Notes under the pieces: model-generated
Told to the model about the DNA's origin: nothing
Seen by the model: the letters and a program-made list of their open reading frames with translations, nothing else
The model's database searches: none
Assembly (NCBI GenBank): GCA_023512835.1
Contig: CM042089.1
Location: 53,315,427 to 53,379,426, forward strand
Length of the DNA: 64,000 nucleotides
From: Taxillus chinensis
Taxonomy: Eukaryota > Streptophyta > Magnoliopsida > Santalales > Loranthaceae
Direction of reading: 5' to 3'
Shown here: positions 10,639-21,592 of the stretch, one piece after another
How the letters are laid out: every line of letters begins with the position of its first letter
How positions within the stretch are numbered: the stretch's first letter is position 1
Program-made: the position numbers and the translations under genes

Positions 10639-11676
10639 TTTCCATCCTGAGGAGACCGGAACGTGACCCTCCCTTTACCCAAGTTGGATAAAGGGGTTAA
10701 AATACATCATACACTTCACATTTTATATTCAGAGCCAATCTTATATCTATTGAGTCCAAACATAACAAATGTGTCCAAAACATGCTTTTATTACATTAAA
10801 CTCCGCATTACAATATCTCCCCACTAGGGTTACAAAGCTTACACAAAAACAGCATAACTCAAATAACAGTAAGCAAGCCACAAGCAGGACTTCCACCTTG
10901 GTGTTCCCACCTAATGCCTGTAGGTTCCTATAAAGAAAACAACATGGTAGGAGGGGTGAGCAACCATAGCTCAGTAGGGATCATATCTCCCCAACCCATC
11001 CCATGCTCCTAACATCTACATGCCATGTGTACAAGTGTTATGTCGTGATACAATTATTTCACCAGATATAATAACAGGCTATAGCAGCAAAAACAATCAT
11101 ACACAGGCTGGTACATGAACATTCCCGGGCTTCCACAGCCACCGGGTTCCAAGAACAGTCCCGGGCTTCCACAGCCACCGGGTTCCAAGAACAGTACACA
11201 TAACCACTCAGGCATAGAACCAAACACTTAGTAGGTACACATTCACAAATGTACAAACCCAGCCACTCAGGCATAAAAACAAACACTTGGCATGCACACC
11301 TTTACCAACTCACAATTCTAGCCTTACTGGCATATTATCAAACACATACTGGGCATATTCTCACAGACATATTCACACAAGCATTTTATCGAACACTTAA
11401 CATGCACTGCCCACCCAACATCATGATCACACCAAAAATGCCATTGAAGGCCAACATTCATATAGGAGATCACACCTATATGAATATACATATAAATATT
11501 ATAGCATTAACAATAGAAACTTTACAAAACATCCACACATGGCCTAACCCCAGAACAGACAAGGAAAGATAGAACCCCTACCTGTAAGAAAATGTATCAC
11601 CACAGCAACGATCCTGCTCCCACGCTGAACGTCGTCCGCCCTCGAGGAACACCACAGCAGAAATGGCTAGAACCCT

Positions 11677-11678
11677 CC

Positions 11679-11721
<43 letters not shown>
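11677..11721. repeat. CT/GA microsatellite in D-type LTR
   Basis: A (CT)n run of about 45 bp lies just downstream of the LTR TATA box in LTR orientation. The same microsatellite recurs at 15655-15684, 22695-22718, 43611-43638, 52074-52090, 57559-57578 and 61124-61170 with different lengths. Confidence 0.9.
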
Positions 11722-11723
<2 letters not shown>

Positions 11724-11780
11724 AACGGCTGCAGTGGCTGAAGAAGAGAACCCTAAACCTAAGACAAGAGGGCTCCTCAT

Positions 11781-11859
11781 CCTTATATAGACCTCCCACT
11801 ATCAAATCGACGTAGTTTTGATTAAGTGAAACCCAACATCAAAACGACGTAGTTTTGAT
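11781..11859 (-). promoter_or_regulatory. TATA box with paired ACGT-core palindromes (D-type LTR)
   Basis: TATA is at 11783-11790 on the minus strand. Two 22-bp palindromes with arms ATCAAAAC/GTTTTGAT around a CGACGTA centre lie at 11801-11822 (one arm mutated) and 11838-11859. Their starts are 37 bp apart. Confidence 0.7.
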
Positions 11860-12483
11860 GGAACAAGCTCCAACCTTCCCGTATCCATACCCGCCAAAAT
11901 ATCCACAATTCCAACATGGTCCTTTGGGGAAAGATGATTCGAATAACAAAACCAAGGTGATGGTACAAAAATATGGTTGCACGCCATATTGCACGCCATA
12001 TCCCCAATTGGCGTGCAGGTCCAAATACCCTAAAATTCTACCCCAAGCTTCCTTGCATCCTATAGAAGGCTGGTATGCAGTAAAATGCTTGCACGCCAAT
12101 TGGTCCAATTGGCGTTCAAGGCCTTTGGCTCTGAAACTTCTGTGGAAGGTAGAAGACATCATTCTGAGAAACTTTTGTTCTGCACGCCAATTGATTTGAG
12201 ATCATCTACTTGGTCAAAATCAATCTCTAAAACCAGACAAAACAGCCTAAAAATGCCTGTATATGCAAAAAGCCTCTTCCTAGGGCATCAAAGCATGTTA
12301 TGAATTGTCACGTGCACCTTCCAAAAGTCCCCACTTGGGCTCATCTCTTACCTCAAACTTGTGCATCAACATTCAAGGTGTAGCTAAAGTGTGTGGGAAG
12401 GAAACTCCCTAAAACCCAACAATTTCCACTCACAAGGCATCTGCGGTTAACTTCTTACATGCCGCAAAACACGGGTCATTACA

Positions 12484-13115
12484 TGTGGTACTTAGATTTA
12501 TGCGGAATAACATCATATGCCACTATGGACTTCCTGGCCAGATCATAACAGACAATGCTGCCAATTTGAACAGTCGGATGATGGGTAAGTTGTACGAAAC
12601 ATACAAAATCCAACACCGCAACTCGATCCCCTATCGCCCAAAGATGAATAGAGTAGTTGAAGCAGCCAATAAGAACATCAAGAACATTATCAGAAAAATG
12701 ACTGAGACATACAAAGATTGGCATGAGAAGCTACCATATGCTTTGCACGCTTACCGCACCTCAGTACGAACATCAACTGGGGCAACTTCGTTTTCTTTGG
12801 TCTACGGTATGGAAGCAGTTCTACCTATCGAAGTGGAGATACCTTCCCTCTGAGTACTCAAGGATACTCAGCTCGAAGAAGCAGAATGGGCCCAAAGTCG
12901 TTATGAGCAGTTGAATTTAATTGAGGGCAAACGGAGCGGTGCCTTGAATTTTACCAATTCAACATGACCATAGAGGCAAGTGGACTCCCAATTATGAAGG
13001 CCCATATGTGGTGAAGAAAGCATTCTCAGGAGGTGCCTTAATCCTTGCCAGAATGGATGGTGATGAGCTCCCTAACCAAGTGAATAGCAATGCGGTGAAA
13101 AAGTTCTATGCTTAA
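12484..13115 (+). pseudogene. C-terminal half of Ogre/Tat-type integrase (element C1)
   Basis: The frame opens inside the integrase core at the D-LTR junction. RFMRNNIICHYGLPGQIITDNA carries the second catalytic Asp and NRVVEAANKNIKNI the catalytic Glu, spaced 35 residues. LPYALHAYRTSVRTSTGATSFSLVYG and MEAVLPIEVEIPSL follow, typical of Tat/Ogre and Athila integrases. A stop at about 12851 and a frameshift near 12950 break the tail, which ends as ARMDGDELPNQVNSNAVKKFYA before the TAA at 13113. The first Asp and all upstream pol of C1 are not in the window. The protein would join element DNA to host DNA; this copy is dead. Confidence 0.88.
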
Positions 13116-14334
13116 CTCTCATACCTCTCAACAAGATTCTCATCTCTCCAATGAGCGGACTTGGTGAAAACTCGAAAGGGCGCCAAGGGTAAAATACAAA
13201 GCTCCAACAAAAGACAAAGAAGCAAGCAAAGGCGGACTTGGTGAAAACCCAAAAGGGCACCAAGGTTAAAATACAAAGCCAACAACAAATCCTAAAGGGT
13301 GAAAGCAGTTAGAATCCAAGGATCAGGGCCACCTAAAACAGGGTCCTTTGCAAATAGTAGAAACAACGTCACCTAAAGACAATAGCTGTAAATGGTGGAA
13401 GACCTGGTCAAAGCTAAGGCACGCTCGAATCAAATTTGTATATTATGCTTTTTCAAGACTTGTAATTCTGTTTATCAGATTATAACAATAGGGCACTTTT
13501 TATGATATAAATATGTTTTGTGGAATCAAACTAGCAAAATCCTGTTTTTCATCTCTATCATCTTCATTTCACATTTAAGTAGAATATCTTAAATCCCCAG
13601 TGAGCTCTTTTAGCATTGTCTTATGAGTAGGGTCAAGCTCAAAATCCCCAAACAAATTAAGTCCCCCAACTTAGAGTACCCATATCTCCACAGAATATCA
13701 CTATTCCCAGAGGAGTTGTCAAGTCAAGCTCCTCAATGCGACGAAGCTAAATTAAACAAACCCTTCATCCACAAAAGGGAGTTCCCCAGCAAAGATAGAG
13801 CGGACTCCCCAGCCAGAGTGAAAATTGTTCTCCAACAAGTTGAATGTTAGCTAACCTCTCTAATAGCATTGAGATAAATCTCCAGCCCTTGCCAAAACAT
13901 CACATTGCATTCGATGCATACATCGTATTACATCATATTGCATCATATTTCACCACAGGTTGAGGTTTATGTATCCCCACATACAGCACATTGCATTCTA
14001 GGCCTCATTTGTATACATTCAGCATATTCTGCAATTTCAGGAATGTTATCACCTTTGAAGATCCTGAGAGCTCATACTCAGCAACCTTCTCATGAAGCTA
14101 TCCTAGCTTTGTTTGTTCAACTATACAAATCTTTCTTTGAAATTTCACCAAGCTCTAAACGCATCCTTTTGGCACGTGAACAAACTTTTTCCCTTTTTGG
14201 GTCACCTCATAGAGCGATCTCCTTGAGTGAACTCGTAGAGGGAGCCCAGATTGGGTTACTTCCCAAGCTCACCAATTCCCTAAAGCATTTCCCTCATATA
14301 CCAATTGATGTCTCCAACAAGTCTTTCCAGTTTA
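13116..14334 (+). other. 3' non-coding region of Ogre element C1
   Basis: A long region follows the integrase stop. It contains a ~77-bp direct repeat built on GCGGACTTGGTGAAAAC and CCAAGGTAAAATACAAAGC (13153-13205 and 13232-13280). There is also a purine-rich, CCCCAGC-rich part (13620-13860). An unrecognised 154-codon frame (13905-14369) runs into the tandem repeats and is not called as a gene. Confidence 0.6.
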
Positions 14335-14567
14335 GGCCTATCGTTGCTTGTGGGCTTTTCCATTTTTAATTCAAGCCTATCATTGCTGTGGGCTTTCCAT
14401 TTTTAATTCGAGCCTATCGATGCTGTGGGCCTTTCCCTTTTCAGTTTAAGCCTATCATTGTTGTGGGCTTTACCATTTTTAATTCAAGCCTATCGTTGCT
14501 GTGGCTTTCCATTTTCAATTAGAGCCTATCGTTGTTGTGGGCCTTTTGATTTTTAGTTCACGCCTAC
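14335..14567 (+). repeat. ~38-40-bp tandem repeat array in C1 3' region, first part
   Basis: The unit reads approximately TTCAAGCCTATCATTGCTG then TGGGCTTTTCCATTTTTAA, with about six degenerate copies. The array is cut by element B at 14567 and continues at 23272 and 25922. Confidence 0.9.
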
Positions 14568-15024
14568 TGTCACGCCCGGATTTCCAACCCGAGGAAACCG
14601 TGCGTGACTCCTTTACCCACACGAGGGCAAGGGGTAGGATACAAAACAAGAATTTAACATTTTAAACATCCACAACATTCAAGAAAGTAATATTCATTAA
14701 AAGCAATCCAATCCATTTATTACAACAAAATCCTTTCCCCAGGGGTTACATCGATTCTCATAATAAAAATAACATAAACAAATTAAATAAATAAGGTCTT
14801 CCACCTTGGGGTCCCACCTAACGCCTGTAGGTTCCTGAAAAGAAAACAACATGGTAGGAGGGGTGACAACGCTCGTGGGATCATGTCTCCCCAACCCATC
14901 CCATGCACCTGGTATCTACATGCCTTGTGTACAAGTGCCTGTGTCGTGATACAATTATCCCACCAGATATGGTTACAGGCTATAACAAGCAAACACGTCA
15001 TACATGGGCTAGTACTAAACACTC

Positions 15025-15190
15025 CCGGGCTTCCACAGCCACCGGGTTTCAAGAACAGTCCCGGGCTTCCACACCACCGGGTTCCACAAAACAGTCCCGG
15101 CTTCCACAGCCACCGGGTTCCACAAAACAGCCCCGGGCTTCCACCCACCGGGTTCCACAAAACAGCCCGGGCTTCCACCCACCGGGTGTA
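15025..15190. repeat. 37-bp minisatellite in element B LTR
   Basis: The unit alternates CCCGGGCTTCCACAGCCACC and GGGTTCCACAAAACAGT, in about five copies with small indels. The homologous array is at 22050-22217. One or two diverged units occur in the D-type LTR at 11125-11210. Confidence 0.9.
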
Positions 15191-15736
15191 ACAAACACGC
15201 GACACATGGCCATACGGGCATAACATCAAACACTAAGTATGCTTAGTCACACAGAATAACCTCGAACACTTAGCATGCATATATCCACAAGCTCACAAAC
15301 CCGCCACACAGCATTTCCACAAACACATAACATGCCGCCTCACGGCATAATTTCAAACACTTGCGGCATATACACATAACTATATTCACACAGGCTTTTC
15401 ATCAAACATATAGCATATAGATCACAGAACCACACCAAAATGCCACTGAAGGCCAACATTCATATAGGAGATCACACCTATATGAATTTACATATATATA
15501 TATAAACGATACGCCCAGAATCTGCCCTAGGACCCTAGGACGGGAGGGTTTAGGAAGAACAGAACCCCTACCTTAAAGCAGATCTTCCTTGCTCCCGCGC
15601 CAAACGCCGTCCTCCCCACGCAAGATGCTCCGGCAGCAACCAGCAACCCCCTTCCCTCTCTCTCTCTAGCTCTCTCTCTCTCTCAGGCAGCAGCTCAGCA
15701 AAGGAACACAAGAACCCTAACTCAAACTCAAGCCCT

Positions 15737-15814
15737 CCTTATATAGAACCATTACATCAAAACGACGTAGTTTTTGATTAAGTAAACCCGGGATCAAAAC
15801 GACGTAGTTTTGAT
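15737..15814 (-). promoter_or_regulatory. TATA box with paired ACGT-core palindromes (element B 3' LTR)
   Basis: TATA is at 15739-15746 (minus). Palindromes are at 15756-15778 (one extra T) and 15793-15814, 37 bp apart. The nearer one starts 10 bp from the TATA box. Confidence 0.72.
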
Positions 15815-16241
15815 TACACAGCTACAACCTTTCCGCATCCATACACACCAAAATATTCAGAATTTCAACATGGTCCTTTGGAGAAAGTTCCTTAGAATGC
15901 CAAAACCAAGGGACCCATGCAAAAATATGCCTGCACGCCAATTTGCACGTGAATTCCCAATTCACGTGCAACTCCATATGAACTCCAAATGCTTTCAAAC
16001 TTCACCCCTAGCCTCCTTGCATCATTTGGAAGACAATTACACTTGCACGTGAATTGGACCCATATCACGTGCACCTCACATACATGTCCATTTGGTCCGA
16101 AACTCTGTGGTAGATAGAGGACATCATCTAAGCATCTTTCCTTTTTGCACGTGAATTCATTGGAGTCCAACTACTAGGTCAAAATCTAGAAAAACTCTAC
16201 TCGGGAGGCAAACCGACTAACTCAAGGTACGGGTCCTTACA

Positions 16242-16550
16242 TCCTCTCCCCCTTAAGACTTTTTCGTCCTCGAAAAGAAATGACATACGGGAAAACAACC
16301 ACAAACTACCCATTTGCCACCCGGCAAGCCACCACACCCAAATGGGTCCATACACCACACACAGACACAAGACATAACAGTACCACCATAATCCATAACC
16401 ACAATAATGCCAGAACACATGTCCACATGGCACGAATACACATTTCAAAGCACATCACAAATAAGAACACATGTCTTTAAAAGACAATACAAATACATCA
16501 ACTAATACAAGAAAACACATCACAAGGAAACACACTATCCCTTGGCCACG
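16242..16550 (-). other. 3' untranslated segment and polypurine tract of element B
   Basis: The polypurine tract is TTAAGGGGGAGAGGA on the minus strand (16242-16256), next to the LTR. It is followed outward by the TTTTCG/CGAAAA stem-loop (about 16260-16277). No ORF was seen. Confidence 0.75.
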
Positions 16551-17760
16551 CCACCCCACGCTTAAGATTGTTCGTCCTCGAACAAGTCCGGGTGCTCCCG
16601 CATCACGGACCCCGTTCCCATGTCTCCTCCTCAATGCCACGGTGCTGCCACAAGACGCGAACCAAAGGAATAGACACCACGCAAAAGTTTCTCTTGCCGA
16701 TCTAGGATACGGATAGGGGCCTCAATGACGGACATGTCATCCTCATGTCCAACGTCCCCCAATCAATCACATGAGTGGGGTCGGGGTGATACTTCCTCAA
16801 CGGGACACGTGAAACACGTTGTGCACTCGACTCACCGCGGTGGTAACGCTAACCGGTAGGCTACGGCCCTACACGATCCAGAATCTCAAAAGGGCCAATA
16901 AACCGCGGAGATAGCTTGGAACCTCGCCCAAACCGTCGATGTCCACGGCGTGGAGAGACACGAAGGAACACATGATCACCAACGGAAAACTCCAAAGGTC
17001 CGCCGCTGATCCGCATAAGATTTCGCCGACTCGAGCCGACAACAAAGCCGACGAACAACTTGACCTTCTCGGTAGCCTCTTGAACCAACGTGGCCCCAAG
17101 AGGGCTGCCTCTCCTACCTCAGTCCAACACAAGGGTGATCGACACGGCCGTCCGTACAACGCCTCAAAAGGAGCCATCCCAATGGATGCCCGATAGCTGT
17201 TGTTGTAGGCAAACTCCACCAAAGGAAGGTGAGTTGCCCACGAACCCCGAAATCTAACACACAGGCCCGTAACATGTCCTCCATGGTCCGATTCGTCGCT
17301 CGGCCCGACCGTCCGTCTCGGGGTGAAAGGCTGTACTCAAGTGAAGCTTGGTTCCCATAGCCTCCCGCAAACCGGCCCAGAAACGGGAAGCGAACCTCGA
17401 ATCCCGGTCGGAGACAACCGATGATGGTACCCCATGCAGTCTCACAATCTCGTTCATGTACTACTCAAAGTCCCAATGGAGTCCCGCTGCGAACAGCAAG
17501 AAAATGGGCCGACTTTGTGAGTCGATCCACAATCACCCAAATCATGTCCTTCCTCCCGGTGGTGGGTGGAAGACCAGCCACAAAGTCCATCGCGATATGG
17601 TCCCACTTCCACTCCGCTATGGGCAAGGGCGTAACATGCCCGCCGGCCGCCGATGCTCGCCTTCACCTGCCGACACGTGAGGCACCGCGAAACAAAGGCG
17701 CCACATCGCGTTCATCCCAGGCCACCAAAAATGTCTGCGAAGCGCATGGTACATCTTCGT
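16551..17760 (-). pseudogene. Integrase and chromodomain of element B, frameshifted
   Basis: Minus-strand motifs are VIVDRLTKSAHF-like core start (~17500-17660, shifted), [19 protein letters not shown] with the second Asp (~17400), [12 protein letters not shown] with the Glu (~17290), and FAYNNSYRASIGMAPFEALY (~17200). The tail VGDHVFLRVSPRRGHRRFGR...PRFIGPFEI lies at ~16880-16990. The chromodomain is degenerate near 16640-16700 ([17 protein letters not shown]), with a VLFEDEQS-like end near 16570. At least five frame changes are present. The family role is to integrate element DNA, with the chromodomain targeting heterochromatin. Confidence 0.87.
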
Positions 17761-18108
17761 ACCCCCTGGATGCCAGCAACCCTAGATTGGTGAAACTCCC
17801 TCATCACCTCATCCCCGAGGGAAGAAGCTACTACCAACCGCCCCTGAAATGACAACTCATGCTCAGGACCCTCGTCCAGTCCCCGGATAGCTCCCCGGCC
17901 TCAATACGGGCACGGAGAACCTCACACTCAATGTCACCCACTGTTCCTCCCGGACGCGCTGGTACAACTCAGGCACTACCACCAAAGGACGCGGACCGTC
18001 CCACCATCACGAACAACAGCTGCAGCTGCAACGTCGCCAACTGCTCCATGCTTCCACTCCCTCACGGCCACCTCGGCTTTCCCTTTTTGCTCAATGCATA
18101 CCACAACA
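17761..18108 (-). pseudogene. Spacer between RNase H and integrase of element B, including the integrase N-terminal region
   Basis: By position this should encode the RNase H end and the zinc-binding start of integrase. Pieces such as a MRFADIFGGLG-like and a CRQVK-like segment appear in broken frames near 17650-17760. I cannot read a continuous domain. Confidence 0.5.
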
Positions 18109-18560
18109 TTACCCTTGCCGGGGTATAGGCAAGAGTAAAATCAAAGGCCGCAAATACTCCACCCATCTCCTTTGCCTCAAATTCAAGTCCTTCCGAGTAA
18201 AGATGTCTGAAGGCTCTTGTGATCCGAGAACACCACAAACTTTTCCCCCAAGAGGTAGTGCTGCCAACTCTTCAGGGCGAAGATGACACGCTAACTCAAG
18301 GTCATGAGTAGGATAATCGCTCATGAGGCTTCGCGCCTTGACCCATAAGCTACCACACTGTGCCCCTGCATAAGCACACACCCCAAACCAACCCTGGACG
18401 CATCACGACACCTCATACGGAATATCCTCCTAGGCAACCTCAACACAGGTGCGGTGGTCAAACGGGTTTTGAGAGTCTCAAACGCCCGCTGGCACTTGTC
18501 CGTCCACTCAAACTTCACGCCCTTCCGAGTCAACGCTGTCATAGGCGCGCCAAACGGAGA
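18109..18560 (-). pseudogene. RNase H domain of element B
   Basis: Minus-strand reading gives [20 protein letters not shown] (~18490), [20 protein letters not shown] (~18390), then YPTHDLELA and a VYTDHKSL-like part in shifted frames down to ~18190. This is the usual gypsy RNase H, which degrades RNA in RNA-DNA hybrids. Two frame changes are visible. Confidence 0.85.
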
Positions 18561-19400
18561 ACCCCTCTACAAAACGACGATAGTACCCCGCCAAGCCAAG
18601 AAAACTACGGATCTCAAAAACGTTGGTTGGCCTTGCCCACGATGCCACGGCCTCAATCTTGGCTGGGTCCACCCTAACCCCTCACGACACCACATGGCCA
18701 AGAAAGTGAACCCCTGCGCCAAAACTCACACTTGCTAAACTTAGCAAACAGCTGCTGGTCCCTCAAGGTTTGCAACACCGTTGCCAAGTGCTCCACGTGC
18801 CCCTCTCGGTCTTGGAATACACCAAGATGTCGTCGATAAACACCACCACGAACGAGTCTAAGTATGGGGCAAAGACTTGGTTCATCAAATGCATGAACAC
18901 CGCTGGCGCATTAGTGAGCCCGAAAGGCATCACTACCCACTCATAATGCCCATACCGCACCGAAAGCCGTCTTAGGGATGTCCTCCTCCCTAACCCCGAG
19001 CTGGTGATACCCCGACCGTAAATCTATCTTGGAAAACCAGGGCCCCACTCATTGGTCAAACAGGTCATCTATCCGAGGCAACGGGTACTTGTTCTTCACA
19101 GCCACCGAATTCCTTCCCGTAGTCGATGCAGAGAAGCGTGCCATCGCCTTCTTAGCAAAGAGCACCGGAGCACCCCAAGGTGAGGTACTTGGCCGATATA
19201 CCCCTGGCCCACCAACTCCTCGATTTGCCTGAAGCTCCCTCGGCTCGGCCGGCCCCATACGATCGCTACTTGGGAAATTGGACCTGTCCCCGGCACCAAC
19301 TCGATGGTGAACTCCACACCCTCTTAGGTGGCAAACTCCTCAACCGCTCGGGAAAAACATCCGAAATTGGTCCCAACCGGGCCACACCCTCTTCCACCTT
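18561..19400 (-). pseudogene. Reverse transcriptase of element B
   Basis: Motifs on the minus strand are [14 protein letters not shown] (~19310), [19 protein letters not shown] (~19190), [16 protein letters not shown] (~19080), and [20 protein letters not shown] (~18950). The catalytic [12 protein letters not shown] box has FIDD at 18829-18840. The domain copies RNA to DNA. Frames change between most motifs, but the two catalytic aspartates are kept. Confidence 0.9.
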
Positions 19401-19960
19401 ACCCTCCTCGGCAAAGGTCGGGGCGCCAACCTGTGGGTAATGGCACCCCACTGGTCCAACACGGCCCAGCCCGCTCGCCTCACAATCCCACTCCCCTGCA
19501 GGGTGCAAGAGGTCCCCGCAGGTGTCACAAGGACACAGCCGCCGATAACAATCTATCTTGGCCTGGAAAGCCATAAGCCAATCCATACCCAAGATCAGGT
19601 CAAACGCCCTCAAAGGCATCACATGCAAGTCAAAACGCGCTCCACCTCCCTATGGTTAACACACGTCACGACACACTCGTCGTACCTCTATCATGCCCCC
19701 ACCGGAGACTCCACAACTAGGGCCTCGCGGCCTCCACACAGGCTAACCCCAAACTATCTATCACAGGCTCACAACAAACGAACACGATGCACCCGTATCG
19801 AAAAGAACAAGCTAAGGTACGGGAGATCGAGGGTACCTCTAACCACCGATGGTCTGCTCCACCCTCGCTGGTGGGGGTGGTAGCTCGCCTCCTCCCGGTA
19901 TGTCGCCTCCGGCGCAAACACCCTTCCTTGGCCCGTGCCACTAGTCGGCTCACTCACCGG
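19401..19960 (-). pseudogene. Aspartic protease domain of element B
   Basis: The active site LFDTGASCSF can be read on the minus strand, with DTG at 19791-19799, and RALPLRAFDLILGMDWLMAF-like sequence near 19570-19625. This is the polyprotein-processing protease. Small indels put the halves in separate frames. Confidence 0.82.
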
Positions 19961-21112
19961 ACGCTTCCCGCTAAGGTTGCCTCCAGCCTCGGTCCGCTGC
20001 CGCTCCGGCCTCCCCCGAGGTCGGGTCCGACCGGATCCCGCTTGGCTGGCCTGCCACCGCGAGCTGGTCTCTCACCTGGTGCACGAAACCGGCATCACTC
20101 CTTGTCTGGATGTCATGCCTCCCACTCCCCTGTTGCCACTCCGGCAAACCCGGCTCGGATGGCCCTTCGTCCACTCTATGGCATTCCAGCCTCTTTGGAC
20201 ACCCTCCTCAAGTGGCCTTGCTCCCCACGCAGAACAACCGCCGGGGAGACCCCCGCTGGACCGCCCCGCTGCCACCGCCAAAGCTAGACCTCCCCGGGTT
20301 CGCCAATGTCCGTCCCCTGCTGCGGAAGGAACCGCTATCCCTCTCCCCGTCTTGAGCCTCTTGGACCCCGCACTCGATCAGGCCCACTCGCACGGCGCCC
20401 CCGATGGGCCGCCTCCCATCATCCAGCCCTCTCAGCCTATACGGGCCGTCTCCACGCCTCAGCATAGGTCCTCAGCGTAGAACGCCACCCTCTCCCTAAG
20501 GGCTGGCCCGAGACCCAAGGTGAACTTGTGGGCCTTAGGCCTCCCTTACCACGTCCAGGAGCAAACCTACTCAATCTCCGGAACTCCCGCTCATATTCAG
20601 GTACCGTCTTGGATCCCCGCTTCAAGCTGCCAAATTCTTCCCTCTTTTGCCATCTCACCGATTCCGGGAAGAACTCATCTTGGAAGAGTTGCAAGAACTC
20701 CTCCCAAAACATGAGTTGCACCCACGGCCCCCGCAACACCGTCCACCACTCCAAGCGCCCCCCCGCTGCCGTGCCGGTCGCACCTTATCCTCCCCGGGGC
20801 AGGAGAAAGGAGAACACGTGCTCAACGCCTCAACCATGCTCAGCTACCACAGGATCTTCTCCCCCTTAAATCGCGGAGGTTGTTCCTTTCGGAACCGTGT
20901 CACCACGTCATCCTGCACGGGTCGGTACACCACCCCCGAACTCTCACGCTCACGAGGCGCTCTCGTCTGGTGGTGGTGGTGGTGGCACCACCGCTGTGCT
21001 GCCATCTCACGGCGCACCTCCTCCCGAACGTCCTGCGGAGTCCCTCCCCGTAGCTCTCGTACCTCCACCGGATGCCTTCTTGCGCTGTGCCAGAACAACG
21101 CATGCCCTCCAA
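19961..21112 (-). pseudogene. gag of element B, frameshifted
   Basis: On the minus strand the N-terminal region carries a poly-histidine run (HHHHH, ~20968-20990) and RPVQDDVVTRFRKEQPPRFK (~20880-20940). The gag core EEFLQLFQDEFFPESVRWQK then LKRGSKTVPEYEREFRRLSR lies at 20530-20720. The following 20000-20430 should include the CCHC knuckle. Only fragments (a GHLRR-like and a GVGGMTSRQG-like piece) are visible in broken frames, so the knuckle is not confirmed. Confidence 0.8.
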
Positions 21113-21570
21113 CGGATGGTCCCGACCCGGACCCTCATGGGCAGATGACCATCACCACTGCCCCGGACGCACGTGTCCTCTCCTGCGGCATTCTTACTAC
21201 ACGAAGTAAAGCACAACGTCAAAAAAATTTTATAATCTATCGCGTCACTACCTCTACCCCACCGATCAATTCCACTATCACGTGATGTTACACACATACA
21301 TTGCATCAATCACATTGCACGTTCAGACACATTGCCAAACAAATCGAGTTGCACATTTCACTTAATCATATGATTTTATCCACAATTTAGCATACATTCA
21401 CAGCAAATGCAACTAGTGCCCTAATGCCAATGCATGCAAATCCACTACAAGACCGGACTACCCCAAGTACACCTTGGAGGCTCAAAGAGGACCATGTTGA
21501 TCGGGCATGTCCCTCCAGGCTCCTCCAAAGGACTCAAGATAACCAAGTCCGCCCACTACCCTAGGCCAAC
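21113..21570 (-). other. Untranslated leader of element B
   Basis: No coding homology was seen. Sequence near 21410-21590 is shared with the leader of D (compare 44820-44960 and 57330-57490 reversed), showing that B and D share a leader. Confidence 0.6.
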
Positions 21571-21590
21571 TAGACCATGCTCGATACCAT
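21571..21590 (-). other. Primer binding site, initiator tRNA-Met (element B)
   Basis: On the minus strand TGGTATCGAGCATGGTC begins 3-4 bases after the LTR end. This is the same one-base-short tRNA-Met site as in element A. Confidence 0.78.
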
Positions 21591-21592
21591 AT

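Larger units (their letters stand above)
10639..12483 (-). mobile_element. D-family LTR, minus strand, outer end cut by element A
   Basis: The right end ACGGGTCATTACA is the reverse complement of the D LTR start (TGTAATGACCCGT). The left end begins TTTCCATCCTGAGGAGACC, matching the D LTR end except that the terminal ~15 bases are missing. The A insertion probably lies there. It holds D landmarks: two CCCGGG-flanked ~37-bp repeats (11125-11210), a CT microsatellite (11680-11721), a TATA box (CTATATAA on minus, 11783-11790), paired palindromes and CACGCCAATTGG motifs. It sits within the integrase gene of C1. It may be solo, or one LTR of an element whose other half lies left of the window. Confidence 0.82.
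14568..16241 (-). repeat. Element B 3' LTR
   Basis: Read on the plus strand it begins TGTCACGCCCGG and ends GGTCCTTACA; 1674 bp. It holds about five 37-bp repeats of CCCGGGCTTCCACAGCCACC (15025-15190), a CT microsatellite and the promoter module. A predicted intron donor is at about 15570 and an acceptor at about 14836 (minus strand). Confidence 0.92.

Noticed and set aside
13905..14369. 154-codon ORF in the C1 3' region
   Set aside because: It runs into the ~40-bp tandem repeats, shows no recognised domain and has biased low-complexity composition; probably chance.
14883..15233. ORFs over the 37-bp repeats in B LTRs encoding Pro/Gly-rich repeats
   Set aside because: Translation of a minisatellite inside an LTR; lengths vary with indels between the two LTRs.
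19961..21285. Long plus-strand ORFs (up to 212 codons) opposite element B gag and pol
   Set aside because: They are shadows of the GC-rich minus-strand polyprotein and have no homology of their own.
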